A program made the translations under genes and the position numbers. A DNA stretch of 39,439 nt from an uncultured Dehalococcoidia bacterium (GTDB lineage: Bacteria; Chloroflexota; Dehalococcoidia; Lucifugimonadales; Australimonadaceae), in contig CALGTL010000076.1 in assembly GCA_937901475.1 (NCBI GenBank), positions 1 through 39,439 of the forward strand, written 5' to 3'. Positions 1-8,441 of this stretch are shown here, piece after piece; within the stretch, counting starts at the first letter, position 1; every line of letters begins with the position of its first letter. Under the pieces are notes generated by a model. The model made no database searches. It saw only the letters and a program-made list of their open reading frames with translations, and was not told the origin of the DNA.

Positions 1-51
1 AGATACAAGAAAGAAAGCCTGGCGACTTGCCAGGCTTTCTTTCTTGTATCT
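1..51. terminator. Perfect 23-bp hairpin downstream of the hydrolase gene
   Basis: Arms 1-23 and 29-51 are exact reverse complements around a 5-nt loop (GACTT). The hairpin lies 20 bp past the stop codon of the minus-strand hydrolase, where a terminator is expected. The arms contain pyrimidine-rich TTTCTTTCTT tracts on either strand, so it could serve transcription from both sides. What lies beyond base 1 is unseen, so a following T-run cannot be checked. Confidence 0.7.
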
Positions 52-71
52 AGTTAATTGCAATATGAGAA

Positions 72-920
72 TTACTTTGCGCCCAAGAATTCCATGACTT
101 CTTTGTTGAAGCGGTCTTCGAAGCTGTGCAAGCCGTGGTCACCTCCTTCAACGTGGACCCATTTAAAACCGGGATTCTGATCGCCCACTAGCGCGGCCAT
201 GTCCTTACCTACATCCAGCATTCGAGGGTGCTTTTCCTCTGTACCAGTGAGCACTAGTAAAGGGCAATTGACCTTGTCTGTATGTTGCGTACAGATATCG
301 TAGTGCTCCGAGCAGTGACGATCCAGGTGCACATCGGCGGTGAATATGCCTCCAGGGTTGGGGAATTCGGTTTGGATAATCCTGTCACCTTCGCCCGCAT
401 CGACTAAAGCTTTGGCTTCTTCGTAGTGCTTCTTGTGCAAGTCAGCCATCTCTGACGCAAGGTAATACTTGTGCGAGAACCGTAGCGGGCCGACAGCGAT
501 GACGGCTGCTACTCGAGAGTCTTGGTTCTTGGCTTGGGACATCACCACACGAACCGTGCCGAGGCTTGCGCCTAGTAGACCAACCCGGCTAAAGCCCTGC
601 TCCCCCATGAAATTGACCATGGCCTCGATGTCGAGATGCGTATTGCTTAGGTGCTCGTGGGCGTTGCCCACTTTTTTCCCGCCCGATTGCCCTGCACCTG
701 CTATGACGTCATGGCCACGAGTGTTGAATACGCCGACGGGGATGCCAAGGTCCGCGAAGTGTTTGGCGCGCTCAACACCAGCTGAGGAGTAGAAATTGCC
801 ATTGGAACCGTGGATAAACAGCATTGAATCCACAAGTAAGTCGGTGCGAGGGGCAGCGGCAGGATGCAGCATCCCGTGCAGCGTTATGCCATCACTTGTT
901 TTGGTGGTTTGGATAGTCAT
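72..920 (-). CDS. Alpha/beta hydrolase (serine hydrolase fold)
   Basis: A 282-aa protein with the alpha/beta-hydrolase layout. An oxyanion-hole HG motif lies near residues 37-38 (FIHGSNG). The nucleophile elbow GASLG puts the catalytic Ser at about residue 119. A late GGDHGLHSFE segment carries the likely catalytic His, and the acid is probably in the LTGTEEKHP strand end. No signal peptide is visible, so it is probably cytoplasmic and cleaves an ester, lactone or C-C bond of a small substrate; the sequence does not say which. The ATG has an AGGAGA ribosome site about 9 nt upstream. It is divergent from the MFS gene at 1046 with about 125 bp between them, so the promoters share that gap. The 3' end is followed by a perfect hairpin. 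Confidence 0.85.
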   Translation of the reverse strand: MTIQTTKTSDGITLHGMLHPAAAPRTDLLVDSMLFIHGSNGNFYSSAGVERAKHFADLGIPVGVFNTRGHDVIAGAGQSGGKKVGNAHEHLSNTHLDIEAMVNFMGEQGFSRVGLLGASLGTVRVVMSQAKNQDSRVAAVIAVGPLRFSHKYYLASEMADLHKKHYEEAKALVDAGEGDRIIQTEFPNPGGIFTADVHLDRHCSEHYDICTQHTDKVNCPLLVLTGTEEKHPRMLDVGKDMAALVGDQNPGFKWVHVEGGDHGLHSFEDRFNKEVMEFLGAK

Positions 921-1045
921 CTTTGAAGCGTCTCCTGGGTGGGTTCCGGGCCCAATTATAGGCGAGAGATTACCGCGTTTTCGGGACTAGGTCACCTATT
1001 GTTCGAGAGATCAGCCAATCAGAGGGGCTACACTAATAGGGATTC

Positions 1046-2320
1046 ATGTTCAGTAACCGCTTTTCCGCACTTCAACATCGCGACTTCCGCATCTTCTGGT
1101 TCGGATACGTAATCTCTGTTTCCGGGCAACAGATGCTCTGGATGCTTGAGCCATGGCTGGTTTACGAGATGACCGGTTCTAAGCTTCACCTTGGGATCTT
1201 CGCTCTAGCACAGGCCATCCCCGCCACGGCCTTAGTTTTGGTCGGTGGGGTCATCGCTGACAAGTTCGATCAACGAAAATTACTGATTATTGTGCAGATT
1301 GGGAACATCGTGCTGCTTGGACTGCTGGCCGTGCTTGCTCTGATTGAAGTGTTAGAAATCTGGCATGTTTTTGCTATCGCATTCTTGCATTCAGCAGTGG
1401 GCTCATTCGAGAACCCTGCGCGGCAATCAATGTTCCCTCACTTGGTCAGCCGAGCATCCATGCCCAATGCTATCGGGCTGAATTCTGCAATCCACCCCGG
1501 GACGCGCGTCGGTGCTCCGGTCGTTGGCGGGATCGTTTTAACCTTGATGATGAACATCACTGGTTCTCCGCGAATTGCTGCAGGTACAGTGCTTCTAATC
1601 ACTGTTGCTGGTATTGCCGTGTACACCTTCATGTTGATGAAAATTCACCTTCCCCCTATCAAGCGGGCCTACGCTGGAAGCATGCTCAAGAGCATGACCG
1701 AGGGGGCGCGCTTTATTTGGCAGCAGAGGATATTCGCCTTTTTAATTGGCTTTGCCTGGTACACGATGTTCTTCGGTATCTCCTTCACGATCTTGCTGCC
1801 AGTGATAGCAAAGGACATACTGCACGTCGGTCCAGGCTTGCTCGGTACCATGTGGGCTGCCCAAGGCATTGGCAGCATGGCTGGTGTCATTCTGTCATCT
1901 CACTACGCAAGGCCAGAGCAGCAGCGTCGCTCGCTCATCTTCGCGCCTATTTTGCTAGGTGGATCGATGATTGCACTGGCACTGGTGCCGGTCTACTGGG
2001 TTTCCCTGGTCATCTTTTTCCTTGTGGGGACGGGCGCGTCCGCTGGCAATGTCGCTGTTCAACAGAACCTACAAATGTTGGTACCGACTGAGCTGCGTGG
2101 AAGAGTTATGGGGGTATGGAGTATCGTTCACACTAGCATCAGGCCCATGGGTGAAATGCAATTCAGCGCAATTGCTGTTCTCAGTGCCCCCGCTGCTCTC
2201 ATCGTGAGCGGTATCATGCTGATTGCAGCGAGTGTGTTTTACGTGGCACCCTCCAATCAGTCACACCGACTTAAAGACCTGCGGCAGGCAGCACTCGATG
2301 CTGCAGCAGAACACGTCTAG
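1046..2320 (+). CDS. MFS transporter, exporter-like (MFS_3/EntS type)
   Basis: A 424-aa integral membrane protein with about 12 hydrophobic segments. The N-terminus (SALQHRDFRIFWFGYVIS) and the loop 2-3 motif GGVIADKFDQRK are typical of the DHA3/EntS-like branch of the major facilitator superfamily, whose members usually export drugs or siderophores. The second half repeats the pattern (MLVPTELRGRVMGVW). It begins a same-strand run with the amidohydrolase at 2392 (71 bp gap) and the dehydrogenase at 3559. That context suggests it moves a substrate or product of that pathway, so import is also possible. The start is the first ATG after a TAATAGGG stretch; the ribosome site is weak. Confidence 0.9.
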   Translation: MFSNRFSALQHRDFRIFWFGYVISVSGQQMLWMLEPWLVYEMTGSKLHLGIFALAQAIPATALVLVGGVIADKFDQRKLLIIVQIGNIVLLGLLAVLALIEVLEIWHVFAIAFLHSAVGSFENPARQSMFPHLVSRASMPNAIGLNSAIHPGTRVGAPVVGGIVLTLMMNITGSPRIAAGTVLLITVAGIAVYTFMLMKIHLPPIKRAYAGSMLKSMTEGARFIWQQRIFAFLIGFAWYTMFFGISFTILLPVIAKDILHVGPGLLGTMWAAQGIGSMAGVILSSHYARPEQQRRSLIFAPILLGGSMIALALVPVYWVSLVIFFLVGTGASAGNVAVQQNLQMLVPTELRGRVMGVWSIVHTSIRPMGEMQFSAIAVLSAPAALIVSGIMLIAASVFYVAPSNQSHRLKDLRQAALDAAAEHV

Positions 2321-2378
2321 CGCAATCTGCGCTTGCTCCTAATCTTAGGCCACGTTAGCATCCGCCAAGTTATTCGTT

Positions 2379-2382
2379 GGAG
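2379..2382 (+). promoter_or_regulatory. Ribosome binding site that fixes the amidohydrolase start
   Basis: GGAG lies 9 nt before the ATG at 2392. The longer in-frame reading would start with a TTG at 2377 that overlaps this site and has no ribosome site of its own, so the ATG is preferred. Confidence 0.6.
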
Positions 2383-2391
2383 CTTCATCTT

Positions 2392-3549
2392 ATGGCTAAA
2401 GCCGGATTCAAAATCATTGATGCGGAGCCCCATTTCTTAGAACCTCACGACCTTTGGCAACGCAACCTACCCGAGCCGTGGCGCTCTAAGACTAAGGTCA
2501 ATTCACTGGACAAAGGCAAGACTGGCGAGGGAGGGGCGGAGGTAAGCGTCGAAGGTAAAGATGTCCCGCAGACCTCTGGCCCGCGCCTTGTCCGAGAACG
2601 CGCATTCCGTCGAGTTGCAGCCCAACCTCTTCTCGCCAAGGTAACGGATCAACCTTCTCCCGAGAACTTCATAGAGGGATTCGATGTTGAAGGCATCGAC
2701 GTGGGGGTAATGATGCCCACAGTGGCCATGAGCATCGTCCGCTTTGATGGCCTCGACCCTCAACACTCCCTCGCGCTCTGTCGTGTTTACAACGACTTCG
2801 CCTCTGACTTCGTCAAGTCGTCTCCGGATCGTCTCAAGTTCTGGGGTTGGCTGCCACCTCACGATGCCATTCTGGCTGCAACAGAAGCGCGTCGTTGCGT
2901 TGAAGATCTAGGGGCTGTGGGCGTGGCAATGACAGGGGGAGCTGTAGATGGACACCTACTCTGCGATGATTTCTTTGACCCCTTGTGGGCGGAGGTCAAC
3001 GATCTCGGCGTGGCTTTCGGCCTGCATGGCCCACCACCCAGTCTTTACCTAACGGACAACATCGCACATCGCTACAACGGGCACTCGCGAACACAGCTGG
3101 TAGCCCAAGTCATCGGCAACCCATTCCACGCACAGACAGAGCTTGCAGAGCTTATTCTCGGTGGCGTGTTGCACCGTTTCCCCAACCTGAAGCCCGTGAT
3201 GATGGAAGTCAACTCCTCCTGGTTGACATGGCTGCTATGGCGCATGGACGAGAAATGGGAATCAAGCCGCCCTGATCTGCCCACTCTAGGTATAGACCTG
3301 CCACTCCCCCCCAGTGAGTACTTCAAACGTCAATGCTACGCGGAGATTGAACCTGAAGAAGAGATTGGGAAGTACGTTATCGATTATATCGGTTCAGACA
3401 ACCTACTCTTCTCGACCGATTACCCCCACAGCGACTCGCTTTTCCCCCATGCCGTTGACACTTTCCTCGCACTTCCTGGTATCGCTGATGCAGACAAGCG
3501 CAAGATCCTCTGGGACAACCCGGCGAAACTATTTGGCATCACGGACTAG
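2392..3549 (+). CDS. Amidohydrolase-2 family metal-dependent hydrolase/decarboxylase
   Basis: A 385-aa TIM-barrel protein of the Amidohydro_2 family (PF04909; relatives include ACMSD and gamma-resorcylate decarboxylase). Visible landmarks are the N-terminal strand IDAEPHFLEP, with Glu-x-His where ACMSD has His-x-His, a mid-protein FGLHGPPP histidine, and the C-terminal LLFSTDYPHSDS with the metal-binding Asp. It is expected to hydrolyse or decarboxylate a ring-cleavage or aromatic acid product in the cytoplasm. It sits between an MFS transporter and a D-2-hydroxyacid dehydrogenase on the same strand, with only 9 bp to the latter, so co-transcription is likely. The substrate is not readable. 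Two further family members occur in the window (4764, 31536). Confidence 0.88.
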   Translation: MAKAGFKIIDAEPHFLEPHDLWQRNLPEPWRSKTKVNSLDKGKTGEGGAEVSVEGKDVPQTSGPRLVRERAFRRVAAQPLLAKVTDQPSPENFIEGFDVEGIDVGVMMPTVAMSIVRFDGLDPQHSLALCRVYNDFASDFVKSSPDRLKFWGWLPPHDAILAATEARRCVEDLGAVGVAMTGGAVDGHLLCDDFFDPLWAEVNDLGVAFGLHGPPPSLYLTDNIAHRYNGHSRTQLVAQVIGNPFHAQTELAELILGGVLHRFPNLKPVMMEVNSSWLTWLLWRMDEKWESSRPDLPTLGIDLPLPPSEYFKRQCYAEIEPEEEIGKYVIDYIGSDNLLFSTDYPHSDSLFPHAVDTFLALPGIADADKRKILWDNPAKLFGITD

Positions 3550-3558
3550 AACACCCCT

Positions 3559-4551
3559 ATGAAGATAGCTGTCATCACGCTTATTGGCTCTTCCGATGAT
3601 TACGAACCCCTGCGCGCAGGTGGTCACGAGCTAAAGTTCGGACCTGCCCGCGGGCAGACATTGCCTCGCCTGACCGAAGACGAAATTGTCGCCGCCGTTG
3701 GTGATGCTGACTGCCTCGTTCATAACACCATCACTCGAAGCCTGCTTGCAGCCTTACCGAACCTGAAGGTGGTCATCACCCCATACGTGGGGTACGACAA
3801 GCTCGATATCAGAGCCGCGACTGAGGCTGGTGTTCTTCTATGCAATACGCAAACGGAGGCCAGTACCATGGGGATGGCTGAGGCAACCCTCGCACTCATG
3901 CTCGCCTCAGCCAAACGACTGCACCTCAGGGCTGGGCGCTTGCGAGATGGGGGCTGGCGCGACGACGGCTCCGAGCATGCGGTGTTGTTGCAAGGGAGCA
4001 CCGTTGGTATTGTGGGATTTGGGGCAATCGGGCAGAGCGTTGCGCGTCATTTGTTTGGTTGGGGAGTGCGACTGCTTGCTTACACGCGTACGCCGTGGGC
4101 CACTATGGCGAGCGACCTTGGTGTTGAGTTGGTGAACCTGCAATCGCTGCTGGAACAATCGGACATAGTCACGCTTCATGTTCCTCTTACACGGGAAACT
4201 CGAGGCCTGATTGGGGCGGATCAACTGCGTTCCATGAAACCCGATGCGCTTCTGATAAACACTGCTCGAGGTGCGGTTGTTGATGAAAAAGCACTGATCC
4301 TAGCTATCAATGAGGGTTGGATTGCTGGTGCGGCGCTAGACGTGTTTCATGAGGAACCACTGCCTACGGACAATCCACTCAGGAACCTCAATGCTGATCG
4401 CGTGCTAATGACACCGCATGCGGTTGCCAACACTGATGCTGCGCGGCGCAGCACCCAACGCGCCGTGGTCAATCACATTCTCTCTATCGCGGAAGGCAAG
4501 ATGCCCCGAACAGCATTGAACGTTGAAGTGGGCGTTCCTGCGTTGGGATAG
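3559..4551 (+). CDS. D-isomer-specific 2-hydroxyacid dehydrogenase
   Basis: A 330-aa NAD(P)-dependent dehydrogenase of the D-2-hydroxyacid/phosphoglycerate dehydrogenase family. The Rossmann motif GFGAIG is at about residues 153-158. The substrate-binding Arg is in TARGAVVDE (about R237), the Glu in FHEEPLP (about 265) and the catalytic His in MTPHAVAN (about H287), so the catalytic set is complete. It interconverts a D-2-hydroxyacid and its 2-oxoacid. There is no C-terminal ACT domain, which argues against a dedicated serine-pathway SerA. It begins 9 bp after the amidohydrolase and probably processes the same catabolic stream (glyoxylate, hydroxypyruvate or a larger 2-oxoacid). Confidence 0.92.
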   Translation: MKIAVITLIGSSDDYEPLRAGGHELKFGPARGQTLPRLTEDEIVAAVGDADCLVHNTITRSLLAALPNLKVVITPYVGYDKLDIRAATEAGVLLCNTQTEASTMGMAEATLALMLASAKRLHLRAGRLRDGGWRDDGSEHAVLLQGSTVGIVGFGAIGQSVARHLFGWGVRLLAYTRTPWATMASDLGVELVNLQSLLEQSDIVTLHVPLTRETRGLIGADQLRSMKPDALLINTARGAVVDEKALILAINEGWIAGAALDVFHEEPLPTDNPLRNLNADRVLMTPHAVANTDAARRSTQRAVVNHILSIAEGKMPRTALNVEVGVPALG

Positions 4552-4763
4552 AGATTTATATTGCCCAAGTGCATTTATTTTGATTCCAGATGATTAGCCC
4601 ATCTATTTTAGCGGCTATTAGAGGGCCGGAGCCCTGGTTACCAAAAGACGAAATGCGCTGCACGCGAGACTCGGCTGCGAGGGTTGTTACAGAATAGGGG
4701 TCATCGCAGGTTGGTTTTCCCTACTTACTACTCAATAAGAGACTCCTTTGGCTAGGCCAGGTC

Positions 4764-5843
4764 TTATCGCCCTAGTTGCGCCATATCTAACCCGTAAAGA
4801 TCAACGCCGTTCTGCCCCATGATTTTGTCTAGGACCGCGGGGTCAACATCGCCTTTTTCTCGCATGTTGCGCATGGCTTGAATTTCGCTGGATTGATCTT
4901 CGTGTCCGTAGTCAGTGCCGATTACCAACTGCCCCTCGCCTGCGTATTTCACTACGTATGGGATGTCGTCATCCGTTTGGCACGTCACCCAAATGTTGTT
5001 CTCCTTCAGCGGGTCGTCAGCAAGCTTTCTTCCGCGCGTCTCTAGCCGACGACGTAGGTCGTGGACTACGAATGGCACCCACTGCGCAGACGCTTCCACA
5101 ATGGCGAAGCGTAATTTCGGGAAATCCTTATAGAGTTCTCGGGACATGATTGCGTGGCAAGCGGCAACGGACGTGAGCCGGAACGTACCGAACGTACCGC
5201 CAACACCGTCTGTGGCCATTAAGTCCCAGAATCCCTTGTTGGAGTTGCCAATGTGCGCGGCAATTGGGATGTTCAGTTTTTCGGCTGCTTCGAAGATGGG
5301 GTAGAAGTAAGGATCAACTAGCATGCGAGTGTCCTCAATGGCTCGCATGGTTACTCCACACGCCCCATGGGCAACAGCCCAGCGTAGTTCCTCAATTGCC
5401 ACATCTAGTGATGCTAGCGGCAGAATGCAGGTCCAGCGTAGCCTACCATTCGCCTGTTCCCAGATACTTGCGAGCCTACGGTTGTAGCTCTTGGACATCG
5501 CGATTTCGGTGTCCGGCTTGTCGCACATCCGTGATATGTAGATTGAAGGGTAGAGAATTTGAACATCAATGCCTAGTTCGTCCATATGAGCGACTCGCCC
5601 TAGAACGTCATCCATCTCTCGGCGAGCCGGGTCAACTGCCATATCGCGGCCAGCGTTCTCAACCTTGCCACGAGCGCCTGGCGCTACACGTACTTGACCT
5701 TTGATTTGGCCATCGATGTACCAATACCGCTTGCCGTCATCGCCTACGAGAATCTGCGGCTTGTATTTCTCATCGGCAGGATCCATGAACTCCCATGTTC
5801 GTTCGGTCTCGACTACGTGAGTATCGGAATCAATGACTGGCAT
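4764..5843 (-). CDS. Amidohydrolase-2 family metal-dependent hydrolase/decarboxylase
   Basis: A 359-aa Amidohydro_2 protein. The N-terminus VIDSDTHVVE supplies Asp-x-His in the first metal-binding strand, IAAHIGNSNKGF carries the mid-barrel His, and LVIGTDYGHEDQ the late Asp. It has the usual family length and a strong GGGAGG ribosome site before the ATG. It is the last gene of a minus-strand series of FAD oxidase (9560), two MFS transporters (8373, 7156) and this gene; the gap to the MFS stop is 113 bp. A role in hydrolysing or decarboxylating the compound handled by that operon is inferred. It is clearly diverged from the other two amidohydrolases of the window. Confidence 0.88.
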   Translation of the reverse strand: MPVIDSDTHVVETERTWEFMDPADEKYKPQILVGDDGKRYWYIDGQIKGQVRVAPGARGKVENAGRDMAVDPARREMDDVLGRVAHMDELGIDVQILYPSIYISRMCDKPDTEIAMSKSYNRRLASIWEQANGRLRWTCILPLASLDVAIEELRWAVAHGACGVTMRAIEDTRMLVDPYFYPIFEAAEKLNIPIAAHIGNSNKGFWDLMATDGVGGTFGTFRLTSVAACHAIMSRELYKDFPKLRFAIVEASAQWVPFVVHDLRRRLETRGRKLADDPLKENNIWVTCQTDDDIPYVVKYAGEGQLVIGTDYGHEDQSSEIQAMRNMREKGDVDPAVLDKIMGQNGVDLYGLDMAQLGR

Positions 5844-5956
5844 TGGTCTGCCTCCCTGTCTGACTACGTTTGCTGGCGGGCATAATAAGACCCTTTGAGT
5901 TTGATGCCCACCCCCGTAGTATCAGGAACTGGAGCACTACTTGATTACAGCTAGTC

Positions 5957-7156
5957 TTACTTCACCCCGTGCTTTGTCAACTGGGAGTACATCACCGGAG
6001 TTACTAAGGCGAGCCCGATGAAAATGAACCCGCTGATATACAAGGATGCATCCAGGCCGGCTGCGGCTGCGAGAAACCCAAAGGTGGTGGGAATGAGTAG
6101 CTGAGCCAACCCCCAGAACTGGCCGGCATATGCCATTGCAGTGCCGCGCTGCTCCGGCCGGCTGAATGTCGTTACAGTCATCGGGTACAGCGAGCCCATT
6201 AAGCCAGCAAAGACCCCGTAGATGTACATAATCGGTAGACCGCTGGCGAAATGAGAAGCCATGAGTGGCACGACCAAAAAGGTCAACCCTTGAAGGCCAA
6301 ATGCTGCGGATTGTAGTCGCATCAATCCCATGCGTGACATCAATTTGCCAAACAATAGGCCCGCCGTGAGACTCCCAACCGCGGTGAGTGTTCGCGCTAT
6401 GCCAATTTCTGACTCATTGAACAAAGCATCCTTCATGAACGGGATGATTAGGATGATGCCAAGCATAGTGGAGGTTGATCCGACGAATGCGCTGACGCCT
6501 GCCATTCCCATCGACCGGCTGGAGGCAACGTTGGCGATGGGCGCCATCGCCGTCTTGAAGTTGCGCTTGGTACGAGGTCTGGGGAGGACTGGTAGCCCAA
6601 TGCTCCCTACCAATCCTATAAGCGCAAATGCTGCAACTACTCCGAACGCTAGCCCGTATCCCGGACCGAACGCCAAGAACCCGGACAAGGCTGTCCCGAT
6701 AATGCTTCCTGCGTTACCGGAGCTGCTGAGCCGTCCTAGCCGTGTCGCGGCCATGTCTGGATTAATCCGTGACGCATAGGATTGCGTTACGGCCCAATAG
6801 GTTGATCGTGACATCCCTTGCAGTGTCTGTGCTGCAATTAATGCCCAGAACACTCCCGATAGGGCAAAAACCCCAGCTCCCGCAATCATCGCGCTGAACG
6901 AGAACCACAGTACGTACCTATCACCAAAAGCATCCGCGATTGCTCCTGCGAAGAAGCGCGTGAAGATTGGTAAAACGGCCTGCGCACTCAGGATTAGCCC
7001 CAATGCCTTTATGTCGTAGCCAAGATGGAGACCATAGAGAGGGACGAGCACCTGCATTGAACCTAGTGAGATCATATAGCTGAACGATGCGGTATAAATT
7101 AGTGAAGCAGCACGCTTCTCAGCCGCTGAGCTCAGGTTATTAAAAGTTGCACTCAC
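5957..7156 (-). CDS. MFS transporter, first of a tandem paralogous pair
   Basis: A 399-aa, 12-segment MFS_1 transporter. It closely resembles its upstream neighbour (7153-8373): both start with LIYTASFSYMI, share FAGAI.D.FG.R.VLW in loop 2-3, have a TYW...QSY.SRINP stretch after segment 4 and a PLYP.T..T.S..EQRG.A.AY motif in the second half. Its ATG overlaps the TGA of the upstream paralog by 4 bp, so translation is coupled and the two are probably made in similar amounts. The substrate is unknown; the operon partners (FAD amine oxidase, amidohydrolase) suggest uptake of an organic amine or acid. Confidence 0.9.
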   Translation of the reverse strand: MSATFNNLSSAAEKRAASLIYTASFSYMISLGSMQVLVPLYGLHLGYDIKALGLILSAQAVLPIFTRFFAGAIADAFGDRYVLWFSFSAMIAGAGVFALSGVFWALIAAQTLQGMSRSTYWAVTQSYASRINPDMAATRLGRLSSSGNAGSIIGTALSGFLAFGPGYGLAFGVVAAFALIGLVGSIGLPVLPRPRTKRNFKTAMAPIANVASSRSMGMAGVSAFVGSTSTMLGIILIIPFMKDALFNESEIGIARTLTAVGSLTAGLLFGKLMSRMGLMRLQSAAFGLQGLTFLVVPLMASHFASGLPIMYIYGVFAGLMGSLYPMTVTTFSRPEQRGTAMAYAGQFWGLAQLLIPTTFGFLAAAAGLDASLYISGFIFIGLALVTPVMYSQLTKHGVK

Positions 7157-8373
7157 GCCAGAGGCTCGCTGACAGTTGACCGATCCTTAGTGAGCAGCGG
7201 AAACAGAATCGGCATCGCCACAGCGAACCCCATGAACATCACCCCTGCAAACCAGAAAGAATCCTTGAGACCTAAGCTCGCCGCGATTACTCCGAACGCC
7301 GCCGGAACTACAACCTGCGCGGCAGCCCAATACAAGCCAACGTAGGCTATCGCCATCCCGCGCTGCTCTTGTGTGCTGTAGGTCGATGCTGTGAGCGGGT
7401 AGAGCGGGCCAAGCACACCGTGTAGCGTACCGTAGGAGAACATCAGCATGGTCAGAGCGAACAAATGGCCACCGACGAGCGGCACAGCAAGCATGGTCAA
7501 GCTTTCGAGGGCTAGCACGCCGACATACAGATTCTGCTGCCCTGTCCTCGCGACTACCGCGCCAAAGCAGATGCCAATCACCACACTGCCTGCAGAACCG
7601 ACAGTCCGCACGAGCCCTATTGTCGTCTCTCCGTTTCCAAGCTCACGTAGATAGGGAACCAAGAGGATGACCGCGATGGTCATGGAAGTCGAGGCAACGA
7701 AGGCTGTGAATCCCGCCATGCCCATACTGGGAGTGCGTGCGAGTGCCGGTATCGGGGCCAACGCTTGGATGAACCCTCTTCGAACATCCTTCCGTGGAAG
7801 TACAGGGAGGATTAGCGAACCGAGCACTCCGACCAGGCCTAGTGCGACGATTACTGCCCATGCCCATGTATAGCCCATGGTTTCTGCGATCAACCCCACC
7901 ATCGCCGCACCTACCATCTGACCCGCTGTACCAGAGCTGTTCATCCGCCCCAACAAAATGCCCGATTTCTTCGGGTTAATCCGACTTGAATACGACTGGG
8001 TGGCTGTCCAGTAGGTCGCTCGTGATATCCCTAGGAACGTTTGAGCGATGATCAGCGCCAAAAATGACTCTGAGACTCCGAAAATTGCGGCACCAGCGAC
8101 CATGGTTCCGAAGCTACCCCATAGAACCCAGCGCTCACCGAACTGATCGCAGATCGCGCCCGCGAACAATCTTAAGAGTAGGCCAAACACTGCCTGGGAA
8201 GCGACGATAATACCGAGCTCTGCAAGGTTGAAGCCAAGGTGCAATGCGTGCAGAGGCACCAATAGTAACGTCGCACCTAGGGTAATCATGTAGCTGAACG
8301 AGGCGGTGTAGATCAAAGCCGTCGCGCGCAGTTCGGCGTGGGCGCTCAGCGTGGTACGCGACGATTGTTGCAA
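7153..8373 (-). CDS. MFS transporter, second of a tandem paralogous pair (TTG start)
   Basis: A 406-aa, 12-segment MFS_1 transporter that aligns end to end with the protein at 5957-7156. The start is a TTG. There is no ATG or GTG upstream in frame, an AAAGG sits 9 nt before the TTG, and alignment of the N-terminus with the paralog (about 18 residues before LIYTASFSYM) supports this start. It lies 68 bp downstream of the FAD oxidase gene and overlaps the next MFS gene by 4 bp. The rare start codon may lower its translation relative to its neighbours. Gene duplication followed by divergence is the simplest origin; use as a heteromeric pair is only a possibility. Confidence 0.88.
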   Translation of the reverse strand: MQQSSRTTLSAHAELRATALIYTASFSYMITLGATLLLVPLHALHLGFNLAELGIIVASQAVFGLLLRLFAGAICDQFGERWVLWGSFGTMVAGAAIFGVSESFLALIIAQTFLGISRATYWTATQSYSSRINPKKSGILLGRMNSSGTAGQMVGAAMVGLIAETMGYTWAWAVIVALGLVGVLGSLILPVLPRKDVRRGFIQALAPIPALARTPSMGMAGFTAFVASTSMTIAVILLVPYLRELGNGETTIGLVRTVGSAGSVVIGICFGAVVARTGQQNLYVGVLALESLTMLAVPLVGGHLFALTMLMFSYGTLHGVLGPLYPLTASTYSTQEQRGMAIAYVGLYWAAAQVVVPAAFGVIAASLGLKDSFWFAGVMFMGFAVAMPILFPLLTKDRSTVSEPLA

Positions 8374-8441
8374 GGAAGAATGCCTTTGTGATTTCAGGTC
8401 GCGTGCATGCTACTTCATCAAGTACTCATCTGCGTGCCACG

